Of a DNA stretch of 52,309 bases, positions 1-10,134 are shown in pieces. The number at the start of each line of letters is the position of its first letter. Within the stretch, counting starts at the first letter, position 1. The stretch lies in contig JAGAPB010000025.1 of the NCBI GenBank assembly GCA_017847995.1, positions 1 to 52,309 on the forward strand, given 5' to 3'. Under the pieces are notes generated by a model. The model was not told the origin of the DNA and did not search any database. It saw only the letters and a program-made list of their open reading frames with translations. The stretch comes from Oscillospiraceae bacterium (GTDB taxonomy: Bacteria; Bacillota; Clostridia; Oscillospirales; Ruminococcaceae). The position numbers were made by a program, and so were the translations under genes.

Positions 1-78
1 AAAATAGCCCGAGCTAAAGTAAAAGCCCAGGTCAAAGCTAAAGTAAAACTTTTTTGCGGTGGCGCAAACGGTGTTCAT
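1..78 (-). CDS. 5' end of an unidentified gene leaving the left edge
   Basis: An ATG at 78-76 on the minus strand opens 26 codons without a stop up to the window edge. It is preceded by AAAGGAG at a good distance and by a strong promoter (TTGACA-N18-TATAAT). The visible residues are rich in Phe, Tyr and Ser after MNTVCATAKK, and a 12-base direct repeat (gctaaagtaaaa, at 12-23 and 37-48) lies inside. The product cannot be recognised from this fragment. The start is well supported by RBS plus promoter; the function is unknown. Confidence 0.6.
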   Translation of the reverse strand, partial: MNTVCATAKKFYFSFDLGFYFSSGYF

Positions 79-125
79 GGGAAAAGCTCCTTTGGTTTTC
101 GGTGTTGCCAAGAAACATTATTTGA

Positions 126-155
126 ATTATATTCCTGTTTACACCGCCTTGTCAA
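126..155 (-). promoter_or_regulatory. Promoter for the leftward partial gene
   Basis: Read on the minus strand, TTGACA (155-150), an 18-base spacer and TATAAT (131-126). It lies about 50 bases ahead of the ATG at 78 and is divergent to the trxB promoter. Confidence 0.65.
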
Positions 156-212
156 GGCTTTTTCCAAAGATTTTCGTGCAATTTAAAGCGCTAAACCGCC
201 GGATAGATTTGT

Positions 213-241
213 TTGCCAAATTTGCCCGGCAGTACTATACT
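213..241 (+). promoter_or_regulatory. Promoter of trxB
   Basis: TTGCCA (213-218), a 17-base spacer and TATACT (236-241). Transcription would begin near 248, about 50 bases before the trxB start. Confidence 0.6.
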
Positions 242-298
242 TATACTATTGTGAAAAATAGTTTTGCTTCCATATCAAAAACGAGAGGAATGTAACAT

Positions 299-1210
299 AT
301 GAAGTACGACGTTGTTATCATCGGTGCAGGCCCCGCCGGGCTGAGCGCTGCAGTATACGCCCGCCGCGCAGGGCTCAGCGTTGCCGTGCTGGAACAAAAT
401 ATCTATGGCGGCCAGATCGTAAACACCCCCGAGGTGGAAAACTACCCCGGAACCGGCAAAACCACCGGTGTGGAGCTGGCCATGGCTCTTTATAACCAGG
501 CGGCTGAAACCGGGGCCGACATCCTGCTGGAAGGCGTTACCGAAGTTAAGCTGACCCAGGACCCCAAGGTGGTCATCACCACCGGCGGAGAATATGAAGC
601 CGGGGCGGTCATCATCGCCAACGGTGCCAAGCGCCGCCACCTGGGCTGCAAGGGCGAGGAAGAATTCTCCGGACGGGGGGTCTCCTATTGCGCCACCTGC
701 GACGGCGCCTTCTTCCGCGGCAAGGAAGTTTCCATCGTCGGCGGCGGCAACACCGCCCTGGAGGACGCCCTCTTTTTGGCCAACAACTGCTCTAAGGTCA
801 CGCTGATCCACCGCCGGGACCAGTTCCGCGGCAGCAAGATCCTGGCTGATGCCGTGGTTGTCAAAGAAAACATTGAGATTTTGTATGACAGCACCGTGGA
901 AGAGGTTTGCGGAGGTTCGGTGGTGGAAAGCATCCGCGTTCGCAACAAACTAAGCGGTGAAGAAAAGCTGCTGCCCGTTTCGGCCCTGTTTGTGGCCGTT
1001 GGCCTTTCGCCCGAAAACAGCCTTTTTGAAGGCCAGGTGGAACTGAGCGAAGCCGGGTACATTGTGGCCGGCGAGGACTGCTGCACCAGCTGCAGCGGCG
1101 TTTTTGTGGCAGGCGATACCCGCACCAAGGAGCTGCGCCAGATCGTTACCGCAGCCGCCGACGGCGCCGTGGCCGCCACCGCAGCCGCCCGCTGGATGGA
1201 CACCCACTAA
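299..1210 (+). CDS. trxB: Thioredoxin-disulfide reductase
   Basis: A cytoplasmic FAD enzyme that passes electrons from NADPH to thioredoxin. The N-terminal FAD-binding motif GAGPAGLSAA is at residues 9-18. The redox pair CATC is at residues 131-134 followed by DG, as in low-molecular-weight bacterial TrxB. The NADPH-binding GGGNTALEDA follows, then a C-terminal FAD-contact segment with GVFVAGD. The 303-residue length is typical. It starts at ATG 299 behind a GAGGAA-type RBS and has its own promoter. The 2-hydroxyacid dehydrogenase begins 14 bases after its stop, so the two are probably co-transcribed. No thioredoxin gene is in the window. Family assignment is very secure. Confidence 0.96.
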   Translation: MKYDVVIIGAGPAGLSAAVYARRAGLSVAVLEQNIYGGQIVNTPEVENYPGTGKTTGVELAMALYNQAAETGADILLEGVTEVKLTQDPKVVITTGGEYEAGAVIIANGAKRRHLGCKGEEEFSGRGVSYCATCDGAFFRGKEVSIVGGGNTALEDALFLANNCSKVTLIHRRDQFRGSKILADAVVVKENIEILYDSTVEEVCGGSVVESIRVRNKLSGEEKLLPVSALFVAVGLSPENSLFEGQVELSEAGYIVAGEDCCTSCSGVFVAGDTRTKELRQIVTAAADGAVAATAAARWMDTH

Positions 1211-1224
1211 ACAGGAGTTTTGGT

Positions 1225-2178
1225 ATGGAACAAACTTTGAACATCGTCATTTGTTTTCCCACAACCGAAGAACAGCGTGCCCGCATGAAGGCCGCCTGCC
1301 CCAACGGAAATTTTATCTTTGACCACACCCCCTCGGAGGAGGCCATCGCCTCGGCTCATGTTATTGCGGGGCACCTGGGGCCCAAACGTCTGGCCCAGGC
1401 CAAAAACCTGCGCTGGTTCCAGTGCGATTTTGCCGGGGTGGACCGCTATGTTGTCCCCGGGGTGCTGCCCGAAGATGTTTTGCTGACCAACGCCAGAGGG
1501 GCCTACGGCCTGGCCATTGCCGAGCATCTGCTGGCCGGCACCCTTTCGCTGCTCAAGCGGTTGGATCAGTACCACGCCAACCAGTTGGAACACCGTTGGC
1601 GGGACGAAGGCAATGTTACCTCGCTGCAGGGGGCCCGTGTGCTGCTGCTGGGGGTGGGGGATATCGGCGGCTGCTATGGCCGCATGGTCAAGGCTCTGGG
1701 CAGTCATGTCACCGGAATGCGCCTCCACAAGGGCGAAAAGCCCGACTGGATGGACGAGCAGTACACCATCGAGCATCTGGAAAGGGAACTGGCTAAGGCC
1801 GACATCGTGGCGATGTCTTTGCCCGGAACGGCCCTCACCGGCGGCATCATGAACCTGGAACGGATGAAATACATGAAATCCACCGCCCTGCTGGTCAACG
1901 GCGGCCGCGGCTCCACCGTGGTCACCGATGACCTGAACACCGCCCTGCGCCAGGGTGTCATTGCCGGGGCCTTTTTGGATGTGTGCGACCCCGAGCCCCT
2001 GCCGGCCGACCATCCCCTGTGGGATGCCCCCCGGGCGGTCATCACCCCTCACATCGCCGGGTACTATCACCTGCCCCAAACGGTCAACAACATCAACGAG
2101 ATCGTCATCCACAATCTGGAGGCCTATGCCAAGGGCCTGCCCCTGCAGAATGTGATCGACCGCAGCCAGGGCTATTAA
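1225..2178 (+). CDS. D-isomer-specific 2-hydroxyacid dehydrogenase
   Basis: An NAD(P)-dependent oxidoreductase of the D-2-hydroxyacid dehydrogenase family, which interconverts 2-keto and D-2-hydroxy acids. Visible: a GVGDIG Rossmann loop near residue 145, the substrate-binding and catalytic Arg in NGGRGS, Glu in CDPEPLP and the catalytic His in TPHIAGYYH. At 317 residues it is a normal family member. The N-terminal half lacks any ACT or other regulatory domain, which argues against a full SerA. The substrate cannot be told; a glyoxylate/hydroxypyruvate or phosphoglycerate-like substrate is possible. It lies 14 bases behind trxB with a GGAG RBS and is followed by a terminator. Confidence 0.88.
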   Translation: MEQTLNIVICFPTTEEQRARMKAACPNGNFIFDHTPSEEAIASAHVIAGHLGPKRLAQAKNLRWFQCDFAGVDRYVVPGVLPEDVLLTNARGAYGLAIAEHLLAGTLSLLKRLDQYHANQLEHRWRDEGNVTSLQGARVLLLGVGDIGGCYGRMVKALGSHVTGMRLHKGEKPDWMDEQYTIEHLERELAKADIVAMSLPGTALTGGIMNLERMKYMKSTALLVNGGRGSTVVTDDLNTALRQGVIAGAFLDVCDPEPLPADHPLWDAPRAVITPHIAGYYHLPQTVNNINEIVIHNLEAYAKGLPLQNVIDRSQGY

Positions 2179-2181
2179 AAC

Positions 2182-2225
2182 AAAAAGTTCCCCTTTTGGC
2201 CCAACCGCCGAAGGGGGATTTTTGT
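2182..2225 (+). terminator. Intrinsic terminator after the dehydrogenase
   Basis: The arm CCCCTT (2190-2195) pairs with AAGGGG (2211-2216). The stem extends outward with A-T and G-T pairs into an A-run and a T-run. Confidence 0.65.
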
Positions 2226-2346
2226 ATTTACGGGGATTCAGACCTCTTGCCGGAATCTTTCTTTTTCGACAGGCTTGTGGTAAAATATTCACCACACAAC
2301 ACAACCATTTCTTTTTTACATAGCCATTTTTACAGGAGGAACAGGG

Positions 2347-5300
2347 ATGAAAAAACGGACCCGTTTGGCCGCCCTTTTGCTGGCCCTGCTGATGATGCTT
2401 TCCATGTCCGGCTGCGGCAGCGTGGTGGAATATGCGCTGGAAGCCGCCGTGGAGGAGGCCCTCAGCGACTATACCCAGGATTATGATGAGGAAGAGCCGG
2501 TGCAGCAGCCCCAGGCCGAACCCCTTGTTTCGGATGACGGCAGCTTCCACCAGGTGGAGGGCAACCTGACCGCCATCGAGATCAACCAGGGCCTGGGCAT
2601 CGGCGTGGACGAAGACACCGGCGAAAAATATTATATGAACGCCTTTGTTTCTCAGAAGGAAACGGTCATCTTTGCCCATCTGGAGGAAGCCGAGGAGATC
2701 GACACCAGCGGCCAGACCCAGTACCTCAAGGTCTACCGTGACGGGGAACTGATCGCCACCCTGGCCCCCAACAACGGCAACATCACCACCCCCAACCGCA
2801 TCGCCTTCACCTTCCTGGGGGATAAGCTCTATCAGCTTACCGCCGGGAAGTATACCTTTGAAGTGACCACCGCCAAGGGCAGCGGCAGCCGCTGTGTTAC
2901 CCTGCGGGATACCGACACCCTGTGGGTGCTGGCTGTGCCGGTGCGTGCCAACTACGGCGGCCGGGTTACCGAGCCTGACCCCATCTGGAAGACCGCCGGC
3001 GACTATTCGGCTGCCTGCTATCCTCTTTCCAAGGGGGATTATATCTACGAGCTGGGCAGCATGATGGACCTTTCGGACAGCCGCTACGACCTTTACACCG
3101 ACGAGGGCATGTATTACGTTTGGCAGGCCCTGGCCGCCCTGCAGACCCAGGGCGAGGGCTATGACCTCATCATCGGCTTTGTCAACGGCATGATGACCGC
3201 CGACCAGGTGGTGGGCGGCTACACCTACGGCGCCCCGGCCAACATCGTCAACAGCGGCATGCTGGGCGTGCCCTCCACCGTTGCCCACGAGGTTGCCCAC
3301 TGCTACCTGGTGGGGGACGAGTACAACGGCGGCTCCTACAATTTTGAGGTAAACACCGCCCCCTACGGCTTCCGCGGCAGCGACTGGTACAACCGCAGCC
3401 GCACCGTGGTTTCGGATAAGGAGTTCATCGTCAGCGGCCTCAGCTACGGCTACCGCACCAACGGCTCGGTCATCCATCTGGACCAGAACCCCTATAACTG
3501 GTCCACCCTGAGCACCTGGGACGAAAGCCTGCTGCCCACCTGCTTTATGGGCGGCTGCGACGGCGACACCGAAGAATACTGGATCACCTCGGCCATTTGG
3601 GAGCAGCTTTACAAGTGCTTTACCGGTCAGCCCGCCCGCAAGGGCAATCCCAACGAGGAAAGCATGCCCGTGGTCAATGGCGATGACATTGCACCCGAGG
3701 CCCAGGATTCCTTCGATTGGGAGGATTACTACGATTACGATGCCTGGTGCCCCTATTGCTACAGCGGAGTCGATTACGACAACGCCGAAGTTTACGGCGC
3801 CTGCTATTCCTGCTGGATGGGTACCCCCATCACCGAAAGCCCCTTCACCTGCGGCGGCTGCGGCCGGCTCAACGAAGCTACCCGAGAATCGCTGTATGTG
3901 CTGTGCGGCGGCTGCGGCGAGCTGGTTCCGGCCAACGATCTGGTGACGGCAATGGGCAGCACTGCCGCCAACTCCTTGGCTTCGGGCCAAAACAGCCAGC
4001 CCCAAACCCTGCGTGTGGTGGAACTCAGCGGCCTTATCTCTCCCAAAACCTTTGAAGCCGACCCCTTCTTCCTTTACCAAAGTGAAAGCACCTTCCTGAC
4101 ACCCGCTACCGAAAGCGAGTATTATGCCCGTGCGGTCAGCGCCACCGGAACGGTTTTGGCTCGATGCAGTCTGGACGCCAGCTTTGTGGTCAATTCCAAT
4201 CCTCCCAAAATTCTTGGAAAAGCCCCTGTCAACGAGATCATGGCCTGCCCCGAAGGTACTGCGGCCATCGAGGTTTTCTATCAAAATAAGCTGCTGAAGA
4301 TCATTGATCTTTCGGACAATGTTCCCGAAATCACCGATATTACAGCGGTTGCCAACAAAGAAAGCATCACCGTTACCTGGCAGGCAAAGGACGCCGACGG
4401 ACAAACCGACCTTGCCGCCCGCCTGTGGTATATCGGTCAGGACGATACCCTTATCAATCTGGGTTCCTACCTCACCGATCCTTACACCTCCGCAGTCACT
4501 ATCCCGGTGAAGGACCTGCCCGGCTGCGACAGCGGCAGCTTCTGCCTGATGGTCAGCGACGGGGTCAACACCGCCCAGGCATATTCCAAACCCATCGCCG
4601 TGGAATACAAGGCCCCCGAGGTCATCGGCGTAAAGGATACCCTCAAGCCCGTTTACAAGAACACCGAGGAGATCCTCATCACTCTGAACATCTATGACAA
4701 GCAGGACGGCTGGCTGCAAAGCGACAGCCGGGTGGTTTGGCTGGATGAAAACGGCCTGGAATGCCAAAGCGGCAATATGCTCATCTTCTTCCCCTATGAG
4801 CTGTCGGCAGGGGAGCACACCTACACCTGTGTGGCCACCAACAGCAAGGGGCTGCAAACCACCTTTGAGGTCAGCTTTGCCGTGGAGGAAGACACCGGCG
4901 AACTGGAGGGCGCCTGGTACGCCGAATACGTCCAGGCCGCCATGGAAACCGGCTTTGTCATGCCCCTGGATAAGCTGGAGACCACCGGCATCAACCGCCA
5001 GCAGATGTCCCGCGCCCTGGCCAATCTCTACACCATTCTGGGCGGCGAGGTGGACTTTACCGCCTACGACGCCGACGCCATCGGCGACATTCTGGCCGGA
5101 ACCGACAACCTGTTTGCCTGGTACGCCGTGGAAATGGGTTGGATGGATGCCGCAGACGGCCTGTTTGACCCCCTGGGCACCATCACCGAACAGGAAGCCC
5201 TGCAGATGTTCTACAACGTATTGACCGATATCGACAGCGCAAGCTATCCCGAAGGGGTGGACCTGGCCGAGATCGAGCAGTACTTCATCGATATGGGCAT

Positions 5301-5406
5301 TGTGGCCGAACGCGTCGAAAACCCCTACGATGCCCTTGCCACCCTGATGCGTGACGAAGCCTTTGTCCGTTACGTCAACTTCGCCCTCACCTTTATGGAA
5401 GAATAA
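2347..5406 (+). CDS. Large M64-family-like metallopeptidase lipoprotein
   Basis: A 1019-residue exported lipoprotein. The signal peptide ends in a lipobox with Cys23 (LSMSGC), so it should be anchored to the outer face of the membrane. The zinc site HEVAH at residues 314-318 continues as CYLVGDEY, matching the HExxH...DEY pattern of M64 (IgA-peptidase-like) metalloendopeptidases. Around residues 465-530 lie four CxxC pairs (CPYC, CYSC, CGGC, CGGC), suggesting two zinc ribbons outside the cell. Next come beta-rich, Ig-like segments (about 540-850). The last about 160 residues resemble SLH-type helical repeats (WYAEYVQAAME..., FAWYAVEMGWM...). The start is ATG 2347 after AGGAGGAACAGGG. The substrate is unknown. 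The peptidase call is strong; the SLH call is tentative. Confidence 0.85.
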   Translation: MKKRTRLAALLLALLMMLSMSGCGSVVEYALEAAVEEALSDYTQDYDEEEPVQQPQAEPLVSDDGSFHQVEGNLTAIEINQGLGIGVDEDTGEKYYMNAFVSQKETVIFAHLEEAEEIDTSGQTQYLKVYRDGELIATLAPNNGNITTPNRIAFTFLGDKLYQLTAGKYTFEVTTAKGSGSRCVTLRDTDTLWVLAVPVRANYGGRVTEPDPIWKTAGDYSAACYPLSKGDYIYELGSMMDLSDSRYDLYTDEGMYYVWQALAALQTQGEGYDLIIGFVNGMMTADQVVGGYTYGAPANIVNSGMLGVPSTVAHEVAHCYLVGDEYNGGSYNFEVNTAPYGFRGSDWYNRSRTVVSDKEFIVSGLSYGYRTNGSVIHLDQNPYNWSTLSTWDESLLPTCFMGGCDGDTEEYWITSAIWEQLYKCFTGQPARKGNPNEESMPVVNGDDIAPEAQDSFDWEDYYDYDAWCPYCYSGVDYDNAEVYGACYSCWMGTPITESPFTCGGCGRLNEATRESLYVLCGGCGELVPANDLVTAMGSTAANSLASGQNSQPQTLRVVELSGLISPKTFEADPFFLYQSESTFLTPATESEYYARAVSATGTVLARCSLDASFVVNSNPPKILGKAPVNEIMACPEGTAAIEVFYQNKLLKIIDLSDNVPEITDITAVANKESITVTWQAKDADGQTDLAARLWYIGQDDTLINLGSYLTDPYTSAVTIPVKDLPGCDSGSFCLMVSDGVNTAQAYSKPIAVEYKAPEVIGVKDTLKPVYKNTEEILITLNIYDKQDGWLQSDSRVVWLDENGLECQSGNMLIFFPYELSAGEHTYTCVATNSKGLQTTFEVSFAVEEDTGELEGAWYAEYVQAAMETGFVMPLDKLETTGINRQQMSRALANLYTILGGEVDFTAYDADAIGDILAGTDNLFAWYAVEMGWMDAADGLFDPLGTITEQEALQMFYNVLTDIDSASYPEGVDLAEIEQYFIDMGIVAERVENPYDALATLMRDEAFVRYVNFALTFMEE

Positions 5407-5407
5407 C

Positions 5408-5452
5408 AAAACAGCCTCCTTTGAGGATCGCTCTCAGAGGGGGCTGTTTTTC
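5408..5452. terminator. Bidirectional terminator between convergent genes
   Basis: AAAACAGCC (5408-5416) pairs with GGCTGTTTT (5442-5450), with further pairing inside (CCT..GAG with CTC..AGG). It serves the peptidase gene and the leftward yifB gene. Confidence 0.8.
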
Positions 5453-5472
5453 TGTGTGGTCTTTATGGCATT

Positions 5473-7026
<1,554 letters not shown>

Positions 7027-7060
7027 GGCTGCTTCCCCTTTGCTCAAATTGATGCCATCT

Positions 7061-7089
7061 ATTATACACCTTGCCGGTTTTTTCTTCAA
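7061..7089 (-). promoter_or_regulatory. Promoter of the yifB/comM gene
   Basis: On the minus strand TTGAAG (7089-7084), a 17-base spacer and TATAAT (7066-7061), about 35 bases before the ATG. Confidence 0.7.
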
Positions 7090-7138
7090 TCAAATTGGAA
7101 CATACTGTCCAAAAATTTCAAACTTTAAGGCATTTTCA

Positions 7139-7167
7139 TTGACAAACTTACACAAGAAAGGTAATAT
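7139..7167 (+). promoter_or_regulatory. Promoter of the phosphohexomutase gene
   Basis: TTGACA (7139-7144), a 17-base spacer and TAATAT (7162-7167). The leader is about 70 bases. Confidence 0.7.
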
Positions 7168-7244
7168 TTAAAATGTATCATTACGCGCCCGCGTAAATAT
7201 AAGTTTTATTGATGAATTCAAAATAAAAAGGAAGGGTGACTATC

Positions 7245-8954
7245 ATGACTGAACAGGAACTGTTCCTGCGTTGGAGCGAAAAGGCTGTGGAGGATGCCGA
7301 TCTGGCTGCAGAGTTGGCTTCCATCCAGGGCAAGGAAGAGGAGATCTTTGACCGCTTTTACACCAGCCTTAAGTTTGGCACCGCCGGCCTGCGCGGCGTT
7401 CTGGGCGCCGGCACCAACCGCATGAATATCTACACCGTGCGCCAGGCCACTCAGGGCATGGCCAACCACCTCAACGATACCTGCAAAAATCCCACCGCAG
7501 CCATTGCTTATGACAGCCGCAACAAGAGCGAACTGTTCGCCAAAGAAACCGCCGCTGTTTTTGCCGCCAACGGTATCAAGGCCTACATCTACAAGGAACT
7601 GATGCCCACCCCCGCCCTGAGCTATGCCGTGCGTGAACTACACTGCGACGCCGGTGTAAACATCACCGCCAGCCACAACCCCGCCCAGTACAACGGCTAC
7701 AAGGCTTATGACGAAACCGGCTGCCAGCTTGGGCCCGAAGCCGCCGACGCCGTTTACACCTACATCCAGAACACCGATATTTTTGACGAAGTAAAGCACA
7801 TCGCCTTTGAAGAAGGCCTGGCCAACGGCATGATCGAATACATCGGCGACGATTTTGTGGACCAGTACATCAACCGTGTTCTGGAAGAACAGATCAACCC
7901 CGGTATCTGCAACGGCGCTGGCTTCAAGCTGGTTTACACCCCCCTGAATGGCGCGGGCCGCCGCTGCGTTACCGAAATGCTGGGTCGCATCGGCATTGAG
8001 GACGTCACCGTCGTTCCCGAACAGGAATGGCCTGACGGCAATTTCCCCACCTGCCCCTATCCCAACCCCGAAATTCTGCAGGCCATGCAGCTTGGCCTGG
8101 ACCTGTATGAAAAGCTGGACGCCGACCTGCTGCTGGCCACCGACCCCGACTGCGACCGCGTTGGCGCCGCCGTTCGCCAGAATGGCAAGCCCCGCCTGAT
8201 CACCGGCAACGAAATGGGCGTTCTGATGCTGGACTACATCGCCCGCAGCCGTGTGGAATCCGGAACCATGCCCAGCGACCCCATCGTGGTCCGCTCCATC
8301 GTCACCACCAACATGACCGATGCCGTTGCCGCCAGCTATGGCGTCAAGGTGGTCCCCGTTCTCACCGGCTTCAAGTTCATCGGCGAACAGATCCGCATTC
8401 TGGAAGAAAAGGGCTGCCCCGAAAACTTCCTGCTGGGTTACGAAGAAAGCTACGGCTACCTGACCAGCGGTTATGTGCGCGATAAGGACGCCGTTGACGG
8501 CTCGCTGATCATCTGCGAAATGGCTGCATGGTATAAGCGTCAGGGCAAGACCCTGGCCGATGCCCTGGATGACCTGTACGCCAAGTACGGCTTCTACCGC
8601 AACTTTGTGCAAAGCATGGCCTTTGAAGGTGCCGACGGCATGGCCAAGATGGCTGCCATCATGGACGGCCTGCGCAATGCACCTCCCGCCACCATCGGCG
8701 GCCGCCAGGTGGAATACCTGAGCGACTACGGCCGTTCGGTCACCATCCGCGGCGGCGAGGAGACCCCCATCGACCTGCCCAAGAGCAATGTTCTGGAATT
8801 TGGCGTGGAAGGCGCCGGCACCGTTACCGTTCGCCCCTCCGGCACCGAACCCAAGATCAAGGTCTACTATTCGCTGAAGGCCGCCACCCCCGAGGCCGCC
8901 GAAGCCCTGAACAAGGAACTGATGGAAGACATCAACGCAAAAATGGGCCTGTAA
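7245..8954 (+). CDS. Phosphoglucomutase/phosphomannomutase (alpha-D-phosphohexomutase)
   Basis: Moves a phosphate between C1 and C6 of a hexose through a phosphoserine. All four family motifs are visible: the phosphoserine loop TASHNP, the Mg2+ site DPDCDR, the sugar-binding GYEESYGY and the phosphate-binding RPSGTEPK near the C-terminus. The length of about 569 residues fits the long Firmicutes phosphoglucomutase (PgcA-like) type rather than GlmM. ATG 7245 is preferred to the GTG at 7236, because the GGAAGG RBS overlaps that GTG. Glucose-1-phosphate made this way feeds glycogen and envelope sugars. It stands alone under its own promoter. Confidence 0.93.
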   Translation: MTEQELFLRWSEKAVEDADLAAELASIQGKEEEIFDRFYTSLKFGTAGLRGVLGAGTNRMNIYTVRQATQGMANHLNDTCKNPTAAIAYDSRNKSELFAKETAAVFAANGIKAYIYKELMPTPALSYAVRELHCDAGVNITASHNPAQYNGYKAYDETGCQLGPEAADAVYTYIQNTDIFDEVKHIAFEEGLANGMIEYIGDDFVDQYINRVLEEQINPGICNGAGFKLVYTPLNGAGRRCVTEMLGRIGIEDVTVVPEQEWPDGNFPTCPYPNPEILQAMQLGLDLYEKLDADLLLATDPDCDRVGAAVRQNGKPRLITGNEMGVLMLDYIARSRVESGTMPSDPIVVRSIVTTNMTDAVAASYGVKVVPVLTGFKFIGEQIRILEEKGCPENFLLGYEESYGYLTSGYVRDKDAVDGSLIICEMAAWYKRQGKTLADALDDLYAKYGFYRNFVQSMAFEGADGMAKMAAIMDGLRNAPPATIGGRQVEYLSDYGRSVTIRGGEETPIDLPKSNVLEFGVEGAGTVTVRPSGTEPKIKVYYSLKAATPEAAEALNKELMEDINAKMGL

Positions 8955-8955
8955 C

Positions 8956-8982
8956 CTTTTGCCGGAATATCCAAAAGTTTTT
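8956..8982 (+). terminator. Weak hairpin terminator after the phosphohexomutase
   Basis: CTTTTG (8956-8961) pairs with CAAAAG (8972-8977) and is followed by five T. The stem is short and AT-rich. Confidence 0.4.
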
Positions 8983-9004
8983 CTACAAAAAAGTGCGAAA
9001 AGAC

Positions 9005-9033
9005 TTGAAATTAGAACAAAACTATGCTAACAT
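9005..9033 (+). promoter_or_regulatory. Promoter of rpmE
   Basis: TTGAAA (9005-9010), a 17-base spacer and TAACAT (9028-9033), about 40 bases before the rpmE start. Confidence 0.55.
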
Positions 9034-9072
9034 AGGTCAGTAACGTTTGGGAATCGAAAGAGGTGAAACGCA

Positions 9073-9270
9073 ATGAAAGAAGCTATCCATCCCAACTATG
9101 GCCCTGCAGTCATCAAGTGCGCCTGCGGCGAAGTGATCGAAACCCGTTCCACCAAGCCCGAAATTCGTGTTGAAATCTGCTCCAAGTGCCACCCCTTCTT
9201 CACCGGCCGTCAGAAGCTGGTTGATACCGGTGGTCGTGTAGATCGTTTCAACAAGCGCTATGGCCGCTAA
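9073..9270 (+). CDS. rpmE: 50S ribosomal protein L31, zinc-binding form
   Basis: A 65-residue component of the large ribosomal subunit. Cys16 and Cys18 (CAC) with Cys36 and Cys39 (CSKC) form the zinc site of the C+ type. The C-terminal [20 protein letters not shown] is the L31 signature. The gene begins with ATG behind AAAGAGGTG. The zinc-free paralogue made under zinc starvation in many bacteria is not in this window. Confidence 0.97.
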   Translation: MKEAIHPNYGPAVIKCACGEVIETRSTKPEIRVEICSKCHPFFTGRQKLVDTGGRVDRFNKRYGR

Positions 9271-9301
9271 GCTGACAGCGATAATACAACAAGCCTAACT
9301 G

Positions 9302-9327
9302 GGGCGGTGCATATTTGTGCACCGCCC
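9302..9327 (+). terminator. Perfect 10-bp hairpin after rpmE, without a T-run
   Basis: GGGCGGTGCA (9302-9311) pairs with TGCACCGCCC (9318-9327) around a 6-base loop. No U-tract follows, so it may stabilise the rpmE mRNA end or terminate only weakly. The YigZ gene starts 40 bases later. Confidence 0.45.
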
Positions 9328-9367
9328 TGCTTACGCTTTCCGGATTTTTCAGAAAGGAGCCTCTGCC

Positions 9368-10012
9368 ATGCCTTTGCGACCCTATACCACCATTGCCGCG
9401 CCGGCCCAGGATGAGTTTGTGGAACGCCGCAGCCGGTTCATCGGCCACATTGCGCCGGTCACCACTGAAGAAGAGGCCATGGCCTTTCTGAAGGGACTGC
9501 GTGAAAAGCATTACGACGCCCGCCACAATGTCTTTGCCTTTGTGCTGCGGGATGGCCGCAGCCGCTTTTCGGATGACGGGGAACCCTCCGGCACCGGCGG
9601 CAAACCGGTCATGGATGTTATCACCGGCGCGGGGCTGAGCGACGTTGCTGTGGTTGTCACCCGCTATTTCGGCGGGGTGCTGCTGGGCACCGGCGGCCTT
9701 ACCCACGCCTATTCCCAGGGGGCCAGCCTTGCAGTAGCTGCCGCCAAGCTGCGGCCCATGCGCCCGGCTACCGCCATGCAGATCACCTGCGACTACGGCT
9801 TCTACGGTCAGCTTTCCTATCTGCTGCCCCGGTTCGAGGTCTTCACCGCCGGCTCCGACTTTGGCGAAAAGGTCTCCCTTGACCTGCGCTGCCCCACCGA
9901 GCATGTAAAGTCCCTCTGCAGCGAGCTGACCGAGCTGACCTCCGGCCAGCTTGTCCCCACCATCGGAGCGGAGGAGTACCTGGACCTGAACGGCGCCAAA
10001 GCCGGCCTTTAA
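9368..10012 (+). CDS. YigZ/IMPACT family protein
   Basis: A 214-residue cytoplasmic protein of the YigZ (UPF0029/IMPACT) family. The N-terminal IMPACT fold carries FVERRSRFIGHI, RHNVFAF and SDDGEPSGTGG. The centre holds VTRYFGGVLLGTGGL, the most conserved stretch of the family. The C-terminal part is a DUF1949-like ferredoxin fold. The molecular role is unsettled; the eukaryotic relatives regulate translation through GCN1/GCN2. ATG 9368 is chosen because AGAAAGGAG precedes it. It could be read from the rpmE promoter if the hairpin at 9302 is leaky. Confidence 0.9.
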   Translation: MPLRPYTTIAAPAQDEFVERRSRFIGHIAPVTTEEEAMAFLKGLREKHYDARHNVFAFVLRDGRSRFSDDGEPSGTGGKPVMDVITGAGLSDVAVVVTRYFGGVLLGTGGLTHAYSQGASLAVAAAKLRPMRPATAMQITCDYGFYGQLSYLLPRFEVFTAGSDFGEKVSLDLRCPTEHVKSLCSELTELTSGQLVPTIGAEEYLDLNGAKAGL

Positions 10013-10134
10013 GTGCGAAAAATGCCGTAAAAAGAAATTTGCAAGAAAATTTTGGTTTTCGCAAGGAATTATTTCTTTTTTTACGTATACTATATTGATA
10101 GACGTTCCAAAAATGACGAAAGGAGGCGACAGGA

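Noticed and set aside
59..295. A 78-codon plus-strand frame before trxB
   Set aside because: No RBS, and it overlaps both divergent promoters and the better supported leftward start at 78.
1207..5409. A 1400-codon open frame on the minus strand
   Set aside because: It is the shadow of the hydroxyacid dehydrogenase and peptidase genes, crosses a terminator, and its translation is a low-complexity Gly/Val/His mixture typical of antisense frames of GC-rich genes.
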